Assembly (NCBI GenBank): GCA_023438965.1 | Contig: JAEXPB010000197.1 | Coordinates: 1-9,904, forward strand | DNA from: Bacillota bacterium | GTDB lineage: Bacteria; Bacillota; Clostridia; Saccharofermentanales; UBA5734 | Reading direction: 5' to 3' | Length of the DNA stretch: 9,904 nt | Shown here: positions 1-6,768 of the stretch, piece by piece | Layout: every line of letters begins with the position of its first letter | Position numbering within the stretch: position 1 is the stretch's first letter | Position numbers and translations under genes: made by a program | Notes under the pieces: model-generated | Told to the model about the DNA's origin: nothing | Seen by the model: only the letters and a program-made list of their open reading frames with translations | Database searches by the model: none

Positions 1-18
1 GATGATTGACGACCTTTG

Positions 19-27
19 AAGGAGGAG
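19..27 (+). promoter_or_regulatory. Ribosome binding site of the glycosyltransferase gene
   Basis: AAGGAGGAG lies 7 to 9 nt before the ATG at 35 and fixes that start. A TGA at 17-19 directly abuts it. This could be the stop of an upstream gene running in from the left edge (last codons would read MIDDL), but 18 nt is too little to prove a gene. No promoter can be recognised in the 34 nt available. Confidence 0.8.
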
Positions 28-34
28 CCAGAAA

Positions 35-1285
35 ATGTCCCTGTCATTCCTAATGAGTGTTCTGAACATGCTGAGCCAGTTGATTTCCATTCTGGTTGTC
101 GTTTTTCTGCTTTATCAGGCCATTATCGGTGTTTTCGCCCTGCTGGGACTGCCCAAGGCTGCGGTAGCGGACCGCCGGAACCGCTTTGCGATCGTGGTCG
201 CCGCCCGTAATGAACAGCGGGTGATCGGCAACCTGCTGGACAGCCTGAATCGACAAAATTACCCCCGCGACGCGTTCAGCGTCTTCGTTATCGCTGACAA
301 CTGCACGGATAACACCGCCCAGGTGTCCCAGGCCCGCGGTGCCCGCGTCTATTGCCGCCGGGACGCGGTCCGGGTTGGCAAAGGTTATGCGCTGAACTGG
401 TTTTTTGAGCTTTTTCGGGCGGCTTATCCGAATGATTTTGACGCCGTGGTTATTTTTGACGCCGATAACCTGGCAGACCCCGATTTTCTGGCTGCGATGA
501 ATGATCGCCTGTGCGCCGGCGAATGCGCCGTCATGGGATACCGCGACTCGAAAAATCCCTATGACAGCTGGGTGGCGGCCGGTCATTCGATCAGTTTCTG
601 GTTCAACTCCCGGTTCTATTTGCAGCCGCGGGCCCGTTTGGGTCTATCCACTTTGGCCGGCGGCACGGGATATGCCTTTCGCACCGAATTGATTGCCGAT
701 GGCTGGCAAACCGGCACAATCAGTGAGGACCTGGAATTTTCGCTGCAGCTCATGGCCAGGGGCGGCCGGGTCGGTTATGAACCGCGCGCCCGCTTCTATG
801 ACGAACAGCCTGTCGGCCTGTTCGTCTCCATGCGCCAGCGGATCCGCTGGGCTAATGGCTGCTATCAGAACATCCGCCAGACGCTGCCGTATTTCTTCCG
901 AAAGGTGACCTTCCAGACACTGCCATATTTGCTGGACAGCATTATTTTCCTGTTTACCATGCCATTTATCTCGATCCAGATGCTGAGCATCCTGCCGCAG
1001 TTCCTGACCATTTATCTGCAGCCGGTCGCCCTGCGCCAAGGGCAGCTGATGTCGCTGCTGGCATCCGGCGCCTTCGGTTTGGCGGTGATCTACCTGCAGG
1101 TTTTTCTGACGCTTTTGCCGGAAAAGAAACTGACACCGCACATATTGGTCGGCGCCCTGTTATTTCCGGTTTTTCTGATGACCAACAGCTTGGCTTACCT
1201 GATAGCCCTGGTCAAACCCAATCTGACCTGGCAGCCGATCGTCCACCGGAAGTCGGTCAGCCTGGATCAGATCGACCGGAGCTGA
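35..1285 (+). CDS. Membrane-bound family 2 glycosyltransferase (processive-type, QxxRW)
   Basis: A 416-residue GT2 enzyme expected to transfer a sugar from a nucleotide-sugar donor on the cytoplasmic face of the membrane. One hydrophobic segment lies at about residues 13-38. The catalytic GT-A domain follows at about 50-290, and three or four C-terminal membrane segments lie at about 298-392. Visible motifs are VVAARNE (54-60), IADNCTD with D88, the metal-binding DAD at 142-144, the catalytic-base ED at 231-232, and QRIRW at 268-272, the QxxRW signature of cellulose, chitin and hyaluronan synthase relatives. The length suits single-chain GT2 enzymes of this layout; no PilZ domain is present. 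The strong RBS supports the ATG at 35. It is first of a three-gene set with a two-component system 5 nt downstream, which suggests envelope polysaccharide or glycolipid synthesis. Donor and acceptor cannot be told from the sequence. Confidence 0.9.
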   Translation: MSLSFLMSVLNMLSQLISILVVVFLLYQAIIGVFALLGLPKAAVADRRNRFAIVVAARNEQRVIGNLLDSLNRQNYPRDAFSVFVIADNCTDNTAQVSQARGARVYCRRDAVRVGKGYALNWFFELFRAAYPNDFDAVVIFDADNLADPDFLAAMNDRLCAGECAVMGYRDSKNPYDSWVAAGHSISFWFNSRFYLQPRARLGLSTLAGGTGYAFRTELIADGWQTGTISEDLEFSLQLMARGGRVGYEPRARFYDEQPVGLFVSMRQRIRWANGCYQNIRQTLPYFFRKVTFQTLPYLLDSIIFLFTMPFISIQMLSILPQFLTIYLQPVALRQGQLMSLLASGAFGLAVIYLQVFLTLLPEKKLTPHILVGALLFPVFLMTNSLAYLIALVKPNLTWQPIVHRKSVSLDQIDRS

Positions 1286-1290
1286 CGGCC

Positions 1291-1998
1291 ATGGCCAGGA
1301 CAAATATCCTCGTTTGTGATGACAACCGCGATATTGTCAGCGCGATCGACGTCTACCTGACCGCCGAAGGGTATGGCGTCCTGACGGCCTATGACGGCAT
1401 CGAGGCGCTTCGGATTCTTGAAGAGCAACCGGTCAGCCTGATCATCATGGATATCATGATGCCCAACATGGACGGCATCCGGGCCACGGTGAAAATCCGC
1501 GCCGAACGGAACGTTCCGATCATCATGCTCAGCGCGCGCAGTGAAGACACCGACAAGATCCTGGGTTTGAATATCGGCGCCGACGATTACATGACCAAGC
1601 CATTCAATCCGCTCGAGCTGATCGCGCGGGTCAAGTCGCAGCTGCGGCGCTACACCTGCCTGTCCGGCGCCGGCGCACCCCCGGACAATGCCGTGCTGCG
1701 GTGCGGCGAATTGATTCTGGATGACAATCGCAAGCTCGTTACCGTCGACGGCGAAGAAAAAAGCCTGACGCCCGTCGAATACAAACTGCTGCGCTTTCTG
1801 CTGGAAAACAAAGGTCTGGTGTTTTCCAGCGACCGGCTGTACAACCATGTCTGGGGTGAGCATGCGCTGGGCGCCGACAACACGATCGCCGTCCATATCC
1901 GCCATATCCGGGAGAAGATCGAGATCAATCCCAAGGAACCGCGCTATCTCAAGGTCGTCTGGGGCCATGGCTACAAGGTGGAGGATTCGCATCCATGA
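1291..1998 (+). CDS. OmpR/PhoB-family response regulator
   Basis: A 235-residue two-component response regulator, a cytoplasmic transcription factor. The receiver domain (about 4-120) has the acidic pair D10/D11, the phosphoacceptor D54 in IIMDIMMPNMDG, S81 and K103 (MTKPFNP), so every residue needed for phosphorylation is present. The C-terminal winged-helix domain (about 132-233) has the PVEYKLLRFLLEN segment and the recognition-helix region NTIAVHIRHIREKIE. It ends with RYLKVVWGHGYKVE, the usual wing of OmpR/PhoB regulators, closest in feel to VanR-like proteins of Bacillota. The start at 1291 is supported by a GGAG at 1278-1281 inside the end of the preceding gene. The stop overlaps the kinase start in ATGA, so the kinase is its cognate partner. 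Its targets are unknown; autoregulation of this operon would be typical. Confidence 0.95.
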   Translation: MARTNILVCDDNRDIVSAIDVYLTAEGYGVLTAYDGIEALRILEEQPVSLIIMDIMMPNMDGIRATVKIRAERNVPIIMLSARSEDTDKILGLNIGADDYMTKPFNPLELIARVKSQLRRYTCLSGAGAPPDNAVLRCGELILDDNRKLVTVDGEEKSLTPVEYKLLRFLLENKGLVFSSDRLYNHVWGEHALGADNTIAVHIRHIREKIEINPKEPRYLKVVWGHGYKVEDSHP

Positions 1999-3575
1999 AT
2001 AAATTGTCAACCAGTTTTACCGTCAAGTTGTTGGCTGCCTTTGCCAGTTTTGGCGCCTTCATGCTGGTTTTGGTGTGTGCGGTCGGCCTTATCCTGCCCA
2101 GTGACGCCGCTCCCGGTGTCGAGGATTCCTTTTTGTACAGCCAGCTCCGGCTCTGGCAGCAATGGTCGCCCTACCTGATGTTCCCGGCCGTCCTGGCGCT
2201 GATATTCCTGCTTGTCTGGCTGGTGCGCACCACCGGCCTGACGGCAGAAGAAAACCAATTCCGCCTGGCCTTCATCGACCGGATCGACAGCGATATCTTC
2301 ACCGGCGGCGTCCTGATCCTGGCGATTCTGTACTTTTACTTGTTCGCGGATTTCTGGCGTTATAACTTCAATTTGCCGGATTTTGCCAATGATGTGCCAG
2401 TCCTGCTGGTACTGGGTTCACTGATCTGCCTGCCGGTTTATTTCCTGGGCCTGATCTGGTTCTTGTCGATCAGCCGCCGCATCCGGGCTGGCGTGCTATG
2501 GCGCAATTCCCTGATCGCGCGGATCTGCCGCGGTCTCTGGCGCCTCGTCCGGCGGCTTGCTGCCCGCCTGGCCAATCTGCGCGGCAATGGCAGCCTTGTT
2601 CTGCTGACCGTCTTGATCTTCAGCGTTTTCCTGATTGCCGACGGCATCCTGGCGAACTTCTGGTGGGACTCATTCCAGGGTTTTCTGCTGGCTGTCGCCT
2701 TTAACCTGACCGTGCTTGTCTTCCTGTGCAACACGGTGGTCAATTTCAACAAAATCTCCCGTGCAGCAGCGGAAATCGCCGACGGCAACCTGGCGGCCAA
2801 GATCAATATCGGAAGCTTGTCCGGCCGGCTCCGGCAGCACGCCGCAGTCATCAACAACATCGGCAACGGCTTGAATGCCGCTGTAGCCGAACGAATGAAA
2901 AGCGAGAATTTCAAGACCGAGCTGATCGCCAATGTCTCGCACGATCTGAAAACACCGCTAACCTCGATCGTCAATTATGTCGACCTGCTGAAGAAGCAGC
3001 CGGATCCGGCGCAAGCGGCCGAATACCTGGATGTCCTGGAGCGCAACACCCAGCGGCTGAGGGAACTGACCGACGATCTCCTGGATTTCAGCAAGTTCAG
3101 CACCGGCAATGTCCAGCTCCAGTTGGAAAAGCTTGATCTCAGTGAATTGATCCGCCAGGGCGTCGGCGAATACCTGGAGAAGCTGGCCAGCCGCAACCTG
3201 CAAGTGGTCCTCGGTCTTCCCGCCGAACCGGCCGTTGTCCTGGCCGACGGGCGCCAGGTCTGGCGTATCCTGGAGAACATCCTGTCCAATGTCCGCAAAT
3301 ATGCCCAGGCGGACACCCGCGTCTATGTCGATTTGTTCCGGCGGGGCAACGACCTGGTCTGGACGACGAAAAACATCTCGGCCAATCCGCTGAATGTCCC
3401 AGCAGAAACCTTAATGGAGCGCTTTGTCCGTGGCGACGCCTCCCGTCACACCGAGGGCAGCGGTCTGGGCCTCTCGATCGCCAAAAGCCTGGCGGAACTG
3501 CAGCAGGGCCGTTTCGACATTGTAATCGACGGCGACCTGTTCAAAACCGTGATCGCCCTGCCGGCGGCGATGTAA
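1995..3575 (+). CDS. Six-TM sensor histidine kinase
   Basis: A 526-residue membrane sensor kinase that should phosphorylate the response regulator encoded just upstream. About six hydrophobic segments lie at roughly 11-35, 58-78, 103-120, 135-158, 200-222 and 226-250, with only short loops between them. The stimulus is therefore probably sensed in or at the membrane. A HAMP-like linker (AAAEIADGNLAAKI, about 257-270) leads to the dimerisation helix with the phosphoacceptor H316 in SHDLKTPLTSI. The ATPase domain has an N-box (ENILSNVRKYA, 427-437) and a G2-type box (GSGLGLSIAK, 488-497). The G1 DxGxG motif is not recognisable; WTTKNIS at 456-462 stands in that position, a form I associate with a Clostridia-type subgroup. 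GGAGG at 1980-1984 supports the ATG at 1995. The 4-nt overlap with the regulator implies translational coupling. Confidence 0.93.
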   Translation: MNKLSTSFTVKLLAAFASFGAFMLVLVCAVGLILPSDAAPGVEDSFLYSQLRLWQQWSPYLMFPAVLALIFLLVWLVRTTGLTAEENQFRLAFIDRIDSDIFTGGVLILAILYFYLFADFWRYNFNLPDFANDVPVLLVLGSLICLPVYFLGLIWFLSISRRIRAGVLWRNSLIARICRGLWRLVRRLAARLANLRGNGSLVLLTVLIFSVFLIADGILANFWWDSFQGFLLAVAFNLTVLVFLCNTVVNFNKISRAAAEIADGNLAAKINIGSLSGRLRQHAAVINNIGNGLNAAVAERMKSENFKTELIANVSHDLKTPLTSIVNYVDLLKKQPDPAQAAEYLDVLERNTQRLRELTDDLLDFSKFSTGNVQLQLEKLDLSELIRQGVGEYLEKLASRNLQVVLGLPAEPAVVLADGRQVWRILENILSNVRKYAQADTRVYVDLFRRGNDLVWTTKNISANPLNVPAETLMERFVRGDASRHTEGSGLGLSIAKSLAELQQGRFDIVIDGDLFKTVIALPAAM

Positions 3576-3591
3576 ACAGGACTGCCGGAAG
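3576..3591. other. Convergent intergenic gap without a clear terminator
   Basis: Only 16 nt separate the kinase stop (TAA, plus strand) from the glycoside hydrolase stop (TAG, minus strand). No GC-rich hairpin followed by a T run is visible here on either strand. Either the terminators are not of the intrinsic type, or the transcripts overlap into the opposing genes. Confidence 0.6.
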
Positions 3592-4686
3592 CTAGACGCG
3601 GCCCTGGATGATCCGCAGCATCTCGTTGCTGACAGTCTCGCGGCGGTCATCGTCGACCAGGCTGAAACGGTTGCAATCATAAGGCGTGCTCAGGTAATTC
3701 CAGACGCAGTACGGGATATCATTGTTGATCATGAATCGGATCACATCCCGCATCCAGTTCTGTCGCCATTCCAGCCGGCAATGGCGAATGGTGCCGAATT
3801 CCCCGGCATACAGGATCTTATCCGGGTTGGCCGCAATCCAGTCTTTCGCCGGTTGCAGCTGGTTGAGGATATACGCTTCGTCCATGCGTTCATAACGATC
3901 GTATGCCGCGGGATCGCCCTTGACGAATCGCTGAAAATCCTTATAATGCTCAATGTCGCCCGGATAGGGCATGTCCCGGTTGTACACGTAATTCCAGGTC
4001 GAAATCACGCTTTTCTGGTGGGTGAACTCGCCGGGTCCATAAAAGTGGAACGTGTAGATGATCTTGTCGTCATCATAGGTTTTGAGCTCCGCCAATTTCC
4101 CGACGCTGTTCCACTGGGCGCTGCCGATCACGATCAGCCGGTCCGGATTCATCGGCCGCAGCATCTTGACCGTTCGCTCGGCTAAGGCATTCCACCGGAT
4201 GCTGTCGGCGCTGTTGACCTCATTCAGGATCTCAAAAGCAACGTTGCCGATCGTATGATAGCGTTTTTCGAACATCTCCCACAGGCTGACAAAGCGGTCC
4301 TGCAGCTCGGGCGCCGTGAGCAGATCGCCTTCATCGGTACAATCGCAATAGGCGCCGACCGCTTTATGCAGATTGAGCATGACATTCAGGCCCTCGGCCT
4401 GGCACCAGCCTATAAAGTCGTCAATATGCCGGAGGCCGTTTTCTTTATAAATGAAGGGATGGTCGTTGTCTTCCACGACAATCTGGTCGAAGGCAATCCG
4501 AATGTGGTCCATTCCGAATGAGGCAATCTTCTTCACATCTTCATGGGTAATGTAGCGGTCGAAATGCTCCAGGTCGCCGATGGTAATCACCTTGCGCATT
4601 TCCGGCGGCAGCAGTTTGATGCGTTTGAAGTTGGTCAGCCAGCCGCCAATACCCATACCCTTTTGAAAACCAGTAAATTCTTTCAT
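3592..4686 (-). CDS. Glycoside hydrolase family 5 protein, cytoplasmic
   Basis: A 364-residue retaining glycosidase of the GH5 (clan GH-A) TIM-barrel type. The conserved active-site set is visible: MGIGGWL near the N terminus, R63 (HIRIAFD), H107 (LNLHKA), N155-E156 (FEILNEVN) as the acid/base, H214 and Y216 (HFYGPG), E296 (YAGEFG) as the nucleophile, and W329 (VWNY). The N terminus (MKEFTGFQKG) has no signal peptide or lipobox, so the enzyme should act inside the cell on imported oligosaccharides or glycosides and not on polymer. No carbohydrate-binding module is present. It is the last gene of the minus-strand operon. Its ATG overlaps the preceding stop by 4 nt, and AAGGAG at 4695-4700 gives an 8-nt spacer. 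The family covers endoglucanases, mannanases, beta-glucosidases and more; substrate and subfamily cannot be assigned by eye. Confidence 0.88.
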   Translation of the reverse strand: MKEFTGFQKGMGIGGWLTNFKRIKLLPPEMRKVITIGDLEHFDRYITHEDVKKIASFGMDHIRIAFDQIVVEDNDHPFIYKENGLRHIDDFIGWCQAEGLNVMLNLHKAVGAYCDCTDEGDLLTAPELQDRFVSLWEMFEKRYHTIGNVAFEILNEVNSADSIRWNALAERTVKMLRPMNPDRLIVIGSAQWNSVGKLAELKTYDDDKIIYTFHFYGPGEFTHQKSVISTWNYVYNRDMPYPGDIEHYKDFQRFVKGDPAAYDRYERMDEAYILNQLQPAKDWIAANPDKILYAGEFGTIRHCRLEWRQNWMRDVIRFMINNDIPYCVWNYLSTPYDCNRFSLVDDDRRETVSNEMLRIIQGRV

Positions 4687-5498
4687 TTTACCTTCTCCTT
4701 GTTTGTTATGTTTGCGGGATAATCCATTGTTTCACCAACCGGCAGGATGCGCCAGGCCAAGTCCGGATATTTGACCGTCATGTATTGCCCAAAGCGCTGC
4801 GGATCTTCCCCATTATGGGCGAACATGTCGTAATGGCCGGGAATAGTCAGCCGGGGTCGAATATCGCCGGCCAGGTCAACCGCCTCCTGGTATGTCAGGT
4901 TGCCGATGCAGCCGCTGGCGTACCGGACCGCGTCACGGCCATTGATGGGCAGAAACGCGATATCGGGCGACCCAAAACTGTTGATTTTCGCAGCGAAACC
5001 ATCATAGCGGCAGGTATCGCCGGCGTGGAATATCTGCCATCCCTGCCAGCGGATCAGATAGCACAGATGCGGATGCCGGCCAGTCTGGGGATCCGTGTCG
5101 AGAAATTCATGCGACGCGGCAATGGCGTCGATCCGGATGCCCTGGTAATCCGCCGGTTCCTGTTCATCCACAAAGATAAAGCGCCCCGGATCGATCTGGC
5201 AGTCGCGCGGTATGCTCTCCCTGCAGAATGCCGGCACAACGAAGCGAATGCGCGGGTTCAGCGCGGCAATTTGGGACCAGGCCGGTTTATCAATGTGGTC
5301 AAGATGGTTATGCGTGCCGAAAAGCAGCAGCACATCGGCCAGGTCCTCCGGTTGAACCATGTTTGGCAGCAATCGCCGCGGCGAATCGGACAGATACAGA
5401 TCGATGCCGATCTTCTGACCGCCAGCCTCGAGCAGGCAGCCCTGCTGGCCGGTGCGCAGGATCCGCAGCCGGCCGGACGAAACGGTTACATCACTCAT
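4683..5498 (-). CDS. UlaG-like metallo-beta-lactamase-fold hydrolase (probable lactonase)
   Basis: A 271-residue cytoplasmic metal-dependent hydrolase. The metal site is complete: H63, H65, D67 and H68 in THNHLDH, H130 (AASHEF), D161 (FHAGDT) and H222 (IPGHYDMF). The stretches LPINGRDAVRY (183-193), GNLTYQEAVDLA (199-210) and GHYDMFAHNGEDP (221-233) resemble the UlaG branch, whose namesake opens L-ascorbate-6-phosphate lactone. It is shorter than UlaG itself (about 350 residues), so the substrate is probably different. It lies between PGK (8-nt overlap with the upstream stop) and GH5 (4-nt overlap). An AAGGGAG-type site at 5504-5510 supports the ATG at 5498. A lactone-opening step in sugar-acid catabolism is the best guess from family and context. 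Another phosphoester or ring hydrolysis is possible. Confidence 0.82.
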   Translation of the reverse strand: MSDVTVSSGRLRILRTGQQGCLLEAGGQKIGIDLYLSDSPRRLLPNMVQPEDLADVLLLFGTHNHLDHIDKPAWSQIAALNPRIRFVVPAFCRESIPRDCQIDPGRFIFVDEQEPADYQGIRIDAIAASHEFLDTDPQTGRHPHLCYLIRWQGWQIFHAGDTCRYDGFAAKINSFGSPDIAFLPINGRDAVRYASGCIGNLTYQEAVDLAGDIRPRLTIPGHYDMFAHNGEDPQRFGQYMTVKYPDLAWRILPVGETMDYPANITNKEKVK

Positions 5499-6768
5499 GC
5501 TGCTCCCTTTCCTTCTGGCCAGGCCGGTTGGCCGCCATTTCCATCGCCTCGACCAGCGGCAGCTTCTTCCCGCTCATAAAGCGGATCATCGCGCCGCCAG
5601 CCGTGCAAACGCAGGATATTTGCTTCAGGTCAATCATCCGGCTGGCTGAACTGACCGTGTCGCCGCCGCCGATGACCGAGTAGGCTGTGCTGTCAGCCAC
5701 TGCTTGCCAGACCTGGCGGGTGCCGATGGCAAACTGCGGCTTTTCGTAGACTCCGGCCGGGCCATTGGCGAAGATTGTGCCGGCTTGCGCGATAATGGCC
5801 TGGTACTGCCGGATTGTGCGGGCGCCAATGTCCAGATAGAGTTGTTTGGCCGGCAGTGCGGCAAGCTCGGTTTCGCAACGCCGGCCATCCTGGTCATAGG
5901 CCAGATCGACCGGCCGATCTATCACCTCCGGATAAGTTTGCAGCAAATCACGAGCCGCATCAACGAAGGGCAACAGATCTCTTTCCCGGAGGAATTGCCG
6001 GGTCAGATCACCCAAATCAACTTGATCGGCCAACAGGAAGACCTGACCCACCAAGCCGGTGGTCAGGATTCGATCAGCCGTTCCATTCGCCAGAACCCTG
6101 GCCATCATGCCGAACGCATCCGATATCTTGGCCCCGCCCAGGATAAAAACGCACGGTTTTTGCGCTTGATGCAAGACCGCGTACAGCGCGGCATATTCCT
6201 CGGAAAAGAGAAAGCCAGCCGCCGACGGCAGAACCTGCTGGAAGGCCGTCATCGAGGGCGCGTTGCGATGAGCGGCCGAGAAGGCGTCATTGACATACAG
6301 GTCGAACAGGGGCGCCAGGCTGCGAACCAGCCAGGTCTGCAGCATCTGGTCCGGCTGCAGTTTGACATCCTTTTCGAAAGTGGACAGTTCCTCGCCCAGA
6401 TAGCGCAGATTACCGAGCAGAATCACGTCACCCGGCTGAAGCGCACGAACAGCGGCCACCGCCGCCGGGCCGCAGACATCGTCGATGTAGCGGACCGCCG
6501 AACCCAGCAAGGTGCTCAGGCGTTCCGCGTGTTCGGCCAGCGGGATCAGGTTCTGATAATCCAGCGTATCCCCCTGATGCGCGATGATGGCGGTCCGCGC
6601 GCCGCCCTGCTGCAGCCAGCGCAGGGTAGGCAGGCTTTTCACCAGCCGGTTGTCGTTGACGATCCGATGGGTCAGGGGATCGATTGGCGAATTGATGTCC
6701 AGGCGCAGCAAAACCCGTTGGCCGGCTATGGCGCAGTCGCGCAGCGAGGTGACCATCATTTTTTCCAT
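5491..6768 (-). CDS. pgk: Phosphoglycerate kinase, divergent archaeal type
   Basis: A 425-residue PGK homologue. The classical reaction is 1,3-bisphosphoglycerate plus ADP giving 3-phosphoglycerate plus ATP. Family motifs are RLDINSP (22-28, with R22, D24, N26), R41, H64, NLR with R122, VNDAFSAAHR (159-168), GGAK with K214, TTGLVGQVFLLA (236-247), FANGPAGVYE (333-342) and IGGGDT (366-371). The forms LDINSP, AHQ and TTGLV.VFLLA are typical of archaeal PGKs rather than bacterial glycolytic ones. The substrate loop is odd: bacterial HLGRP or archaeal HQSRPG is here HQGDT (64-68), shorter than the archaeal loop and with Asp where a substrate-binding Arg belongs. The ATG at 6768 overlaps the GAPDH stop by 13 nt; ATGs at residues 4 and 5 are alternative starts, since the RBS (GGGG at 6777-6780) is weak. 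Pairing with GAPDH supports an acyl-phosphate kinase role, perhaps on a modified substrate. Confidence 0.9.
   Translation of the reverse strand: MEKMMVTSLRDCAIAGQRVLLRLDINSPIDPLTHRIVNDNRLVKSLPTLRWLQQGGARTAIIAHQGDTLDYQNLIPLAEHAERLSTLLGSAVRYIDDVCGPAAVAAVRALQPGDVILLGNLRYLGEELSTFEKDVKLQPDQMLQTWLVRSLAPLFDLYVNDAFSAAHRNAPSMTAFQQVLPSAAGFLFSEEYAALYAVLHQAQKPCVFILGGAKISDAFGMMARVLANGTADRILTTGLVGQVFLLADQVDLGDLTRQFLRERDLLPFVDAARDLLQTYPEVIDRPVDLAYDQDGRRCETELAALPAKQLYLDIGARTIRQYQAIIAQAGTIFANGPAGVYEKPQFAIGTRQVWQAVADSTAYSVIGGGDTVSSASRMIDLKQISCVCTAGGAMIRFMSGKKLPLVEAMEMAANRPGQKEREQHE

Noticed and set aside
16..210. 64-codon open frame overlapping the start of the glycosyltransferase
   Set aside because: The strong RBS at 19-27 serves the ATG at 35, and the glycosyltransferase frame contains the family motifs. 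The other frame has no RBS or domain.
1267..2010. 247-codon open frame on the minus strand opposite the response regulator
   Set aside because: It mirrors the complete regulator frame and crosses two gene junctions; the sense gene is certain.
3540..3620. Intrinsic terminator between the convergent operons
   Set aside because: CTGCCGG occurs twice in direct orientation, but no inverted GC-rich stem followed by a T run is present on either strand.
4785..5579. 264-codon open frame on the plus strand opposite the UlaG-like gene
   Set aside because: It spans the overlap of two well-supported minus-strand genes and has no matching RBS or domain.
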